Shown in pieces: positions 61,957 to 64,000 of a DNA stretch of 64,000 nt (its first letter is position 1; each line of letters opens with the position of its first letter). The DNA comes from GMQP-bins7 sp963776565. GTDB lineage: Bacteria > Actinomycetota > Thermoleophilia > Gaiellales > Gaiellaceae. The position numbers and the translations under genes are program-made. The stretch covers positions 62,001-126,000 of the forward strand of contig CAVZNF010000003.1 of NCBI GenBank assembly GCA_963776565.1. Reading direction: 5' to 3'. The notes under the pieces are model-generated. The model was not told where the DNA came from. It saw only the letters and a program-made list of their open reading frames with translations, and did no database searches.

Positions 61957-63300
61957 ATGTCGCCGCAGCGGCGCACCGCGCTCGTCTCGGTCGGGGCCGC
62001 ATGTCTCCTCGTCGCGATCAAGCTCGTCGCCGGGATCGCGAGCTCGAGCCTCGGCCTCCTCGCCGAGGCGGCGCACTCGGGAACGGATCTCGCGGCCGCG
62101 CTGCTGACGTTCTTCGCCGTGTCCGTCGCCGTTCGTCCCGCTGATCGCGGGCACCCGTACGGCCACGGGAAGGCGCAGAACCTCGCGGCGCTCGCCGAGT
62201 CAGGGTTCCTCATCCTCGTCAGCCTCGGCATCGCGGCGACGGCGATCCTGCGCCTCGCCGACGTGGTCGAGTTCGACGTCGACCCGACGTGGTGGACATT
62301 CGCCGCGATCGGGCTCGTGCTCGTGATCGACGGATCACGAACGATGGTCTCGCTGCGCGGCGCGCGCCTCTACCGGAGCGACGCGCTCGCGGCCAACGCC
62401 CTCCACTTCGGAAGCGACTTCGCGGGAACGCTCGCGGTGCTCGGCGGCCTGATCGCTGCCGCCGCCGGCTTCCCCGCCGGCGACTCGATCGCGGCGCTCT
62501 TCGTCTCCGGCCTCGTCGTCGCAGCCGCGTTTCGCCTCGCAGCGCGGAACGTGGACGTCCTCATGGATCGGTCACCCGACGACGACGCGCGTATCGCTCG
62601 TCTCGCGATCGCGGCGCTGGATCCTCCGGTGGAGCTCCGCCGGCTTCGATTGCGCAGAGCCGGTGGGGAGCATTTCGCCGACGTCGTCATCGGCGTCGCG
62701 CCGGGAGCCGCGATCGGCCAGGGCCACGCGGCGGCGGACCGTGTCGAGCAGGCACTCCGCGACGCGCTCCCGGGAATCGACGTCGTCGTGCACGTCGAGC
62801 CGCGCGGCGGCGATGGCGGAATTCGCGAGCGGGTTCTCGCGGCCGCGCTCACGGTCTCGCACGTGCGGGAGATCCACAACCTGACGGTGCTCGACCTGGA
62901 TGGTGCGCTCGAGGTGTCGCTCCACCTGAAGCTTCCGGGCGACCTCGAGCTCGACCGCGCACACGAGATCGCCGAGCAGGTCGAGGCTGCGATTCGGGGC
63001 GACGTGCCCGAGGTTCGCTCCGTTCAGACGCACATCGAGCCGCTGAAGGAGACGGCGGCCGGGGAGGAGGTCGACATCGACACCGCAGCCATCGAGGCTG
63101 CCGTGCGCGAGGAGACAGGCGCGGATCCACGCGAACTGCGTTTCGTTCGCACCGACGACGGCATCGTCGCGTTCCTCACGCTCGGGCTCGGAAGCGCGGG
63201 ATCGGTCGCCGACGCGCACGGTCGCGCGACGGCGATCGAGGAACGCGTGCGCCGTGCCGTCCCGGCGATCGCGGACGTCGTGGTACACACCGAGCCGTGA
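61957..63300 (+). CDS. cation diffusion facilitator family transporter with C-terminal extension
   Basis: This is a CDF transporter of 447 residues, longer than the usual 300. Six helices lie in residues 1-210, with the metal-site residues in LLAEAAHSGTDLAAALL and ALHFGSDFAGTLAVL and the HPYGHGK loop after helix 2. The cytoplasmic part contains two to three CDF-type ferredoxin-like repeats (GEHFADVVIGVAPGAAIGQG, HVREIHNLTVLDLDGALEVS, VRSVQTHIEPLKE), followed by an additional segment ending VVVHTEP. The frame is intact. TAGCCT (61944-61949) lies 7 nt before the ATG. It likely exports Zn, Fe or Mn by proton exchange. Confidence 0.9.
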   Translation: MSPQRRTALVSVGAACLLVAIKLVAGIASSSLGLLAEAAHSGTDLAAALLTFFAVSVAVRPADRGHPYGHGKAQNLAALAESGFLILVSLGIAATAILRLADVVEFDVDPTWWTFAAIGLVLVIDGSRTMVSLRGARLYRSDALAANALHFGSDFAGTLAVLGGLIAAAAGFPAGDSIAALFVSGLVVAAAFRLAARNVDVLMDRSPDDDARIARLAIAALDPPVELRRLRLRRAGGEHFADVVIGVAPGAAIGQGHAAADRVEQALRDALPGIDVVVHVEPRGGDGGIRERVLAAALTVSHVREIHNLTVLDLDGALEVSLHLKLPGDLELDRAHEIAEQVEAAIRGDVPEVRSVQTHIEPLKETAAGEEVDIDTAAIEAAVREETGADPRELRFVRTDDGIVAFLTLGLGSAGSVADAHGRATAIEERVRRAVPAIADVVVHTEP

Positions 63301-64000
63301 GCCGTCTCTGCATGTTTCACCCGGTCGGGCATCCGCTGGAGCGCGGCTGGGTCGGGCGGGTCGACGGCGACAGGGTCGTCCAGCTGGCCGCGCAGACCCT
63401 GCAGTCGTTCTTCACCGGAGGCGGTACCGCCCGTGAGCACGCGGAGTATCCGCTCGCAGAGGTCGAGCTCCTGCGCCCGTGTTGCATCCGCCCTCGATCC
63501 GGATCTTCGACGAGCAGGACGCCTTCGTGTTCGCCAATCCGGCCGCTGTGCGCGGCCCTGGCGCGGAGATTCCCGGAACGGACGGTCTGGCGCTGGCGCC
63601 GAGGGTCGCCGCCGTCATCGGCGCCGACGGGCGTTCCTGCCGCGTTCACGATCCTCGCGGAGTGGCGGGATCCGGCCGAAGACCGCCGAAGGATCGCGAC
63701 TTCGCGCTCGGTCTCGGGCCGGTCGCCGTCACCGCGGAGACGTTCGAGCCCGACGCCTGCACGCAGCTCATACGGGTCGACGGGCTCGAGCGCGTCCGCC
63801 AGCTCTCGCCCGCCTTCGACTGGCACGAGGCGGTCGGGCTTGCCGCCGATCGGACGAAGCTCTACGCCGGAGACCTCGTCGCCGGGCCGAGCTGCGGCGT
63901 CGTCGAGCCGATCGCTCCCGGCGTCACGCGGTCGGGTCGTCGTCGACGGGATCGGCGAACTCGACGCCACAGGTCGCTCGGCTCGAGCTGCGCGTGCGAG
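63297..64000 (+). CDS. fumarylacetoacetate hydrolase family protein (truncated at window end, several frameshifts)
   Basis: This is a FAH-fold protein whose C-terminus is cut by the window edge. The start GTG 63297 overlaps the CDF stop (GTGA): LCMFHPVGHPLERGWVGRVD. After a missing C near 63479 comes VLHPPSIRIFDEQDAFVFAN. Near 63630-63690 a short stretch in another frame reads GVPAAFTILAEWRDPAE, then PPKDRDFALGLGPVAVTAET in the previous frame. Near 63925 the frame moves again to RVVVDGIGELDATG. RDFALGLGPVAVT is the FAH core motif. It may hydrolyse a beta-diketo acid from tyrosine breakdown beside HPPD. The number of breaks lowers certainty. Confidence 0.72.
   Translation, partial: MSRLCMFHPVGHPLERGWVGRVDGDRVVQLAAQTLQSFFTGGGTAREHAEYPLAEVELLRPCCIRPRSGSSTSRTPSCSPIRPLCAALARRFPERTVWRWRRGSPPSSAPTGVPAAFTILAEWRDPAEDRRRIATSRSVSGRSPSPRRRSSPTPARSSYGSTGSSASASSRPPSTGTRRSGLPPIGRSSTPETSSPGRAAASSSRSLPASRGRVVVDGIGELDATGRSARAARA

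Noticed and set aside
1..64000. tRNA, rRNA, CRISPR arrays, insertion sequences, prophage or a toxin-antitoxin or defence island
   Set aside because: I looked for cloverleaf-like stretches, regularly spaced repeats, transposase or integrase motifs and paired small genes, and saw none. The window reads as core metabolism and ordinary accessory genes, with no convincing new defence system.

Overview
This 64 kb window is high-GC, densely packed bacterial chromosome. Intergenic gaps are mostly under 80 bases and the longest is about 170. Start codons are often GTG, and genes in operons commonly overlap by 4 nt (GTGA or ATGA). The gene set (small-type PurL with separate PurS and PurQ, SARP/BTAD and PadR regulators, DUF1059, DUF4396, DUF6328, CtaG, split OppABCDF, a PimA-like glycosyltransferase) fits a free-living aerobic actinobacterium, possibly of the Thermoleophilia/Gaiellales type. 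That placement is inferred from gene content only. I saw no rRNA, tRNA, CRISPR array, transposase or phage gene, and no gene-free stretch above 300 bases.

Layout. 1-1.8 kb: purC (5' cut by the window edge), purS, purQ. 1.8-10 kb: hypothetical, GMC oxidoreductase, a reverse operon (META protein, Pr6Pr-like membrane protein, CYTH/CHAD protein, NUDIX, SixA), then beta-lactamase-like hydrolase, ChrB and an MFS transporter. 10-17.6 kb: glyoxalase and P1-family peptidase on the minus strand, then a complete oligopeptide ABC importer. 17.6-26.5 kb: CocE/NonD hydrolase, divergent acyl-CoA dehydrogenase/CoA-transferase/acyl-CoA dehydrogenase operon, PadR regulator, S41 protease, DF-family thioredoxin-fold protein, acetyltransferase, EamA exporter. 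26.6-35.2 kb: purL-purF and purM-purN-purH, separated by a reverse NTR-like secreted protein, DUF1295 and CtaG. 35.2-45.2 kb: MOSC, cystathionine beta-synthase, EamA, GH15 trehalase-like enzyme, bifunctional trehalose-phosphate synthase/phosphatase, DUF6328, adenosine deaminase, YihY, DUF4396. 45.2-54 kb: ring-cleaving dioxygenase, glycosyltransferase plus flippase-like protein plus glycerate kinase, cNMP-binding protein, xseA/xseB, coiled-coil membrane protein, a UbiA-like membrane protein and a UbiE-like methyltransferase. 54-64 kb: MarR regulator and beta-propeller protein, SDR/enoyl reductase, DUF1059, SARP regulator, EamA, HPPD, an alpha/beta hydrolase-cyclase fusion, a CDF metal transporter and a fumarylacetoacetase-fold protein (cut by the window end).

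How the genes work together. Eight of the de novo purine genes are present in three plus-strand blocks (purCSQ, purLF, purMNH). Trehalose can be made (OtsA-OtsB) and broken down (GH15) from neighbouring divergent genes. HPPD and the FAH-fold protein suggest aromatic amino acid catabolism. NUDIX, SixA and CYTH/CHAD form a nucleotide/polyphosphate-type operon.

Two properties colour the whole annotation. First, about 25 genes have their conserved sequence split over two or more frames by single-base indels, some at short homopolymers. Even purine genes are affected, so these look like sequencing or assembly errors rather than pseudogenes. Coordinates below span the reconstructed genes and mark where the frame changes. 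Second, many start codons have a TAnnnT box ending 5-9 nt upstream, the arrangement expected for leaderless mRNAs.
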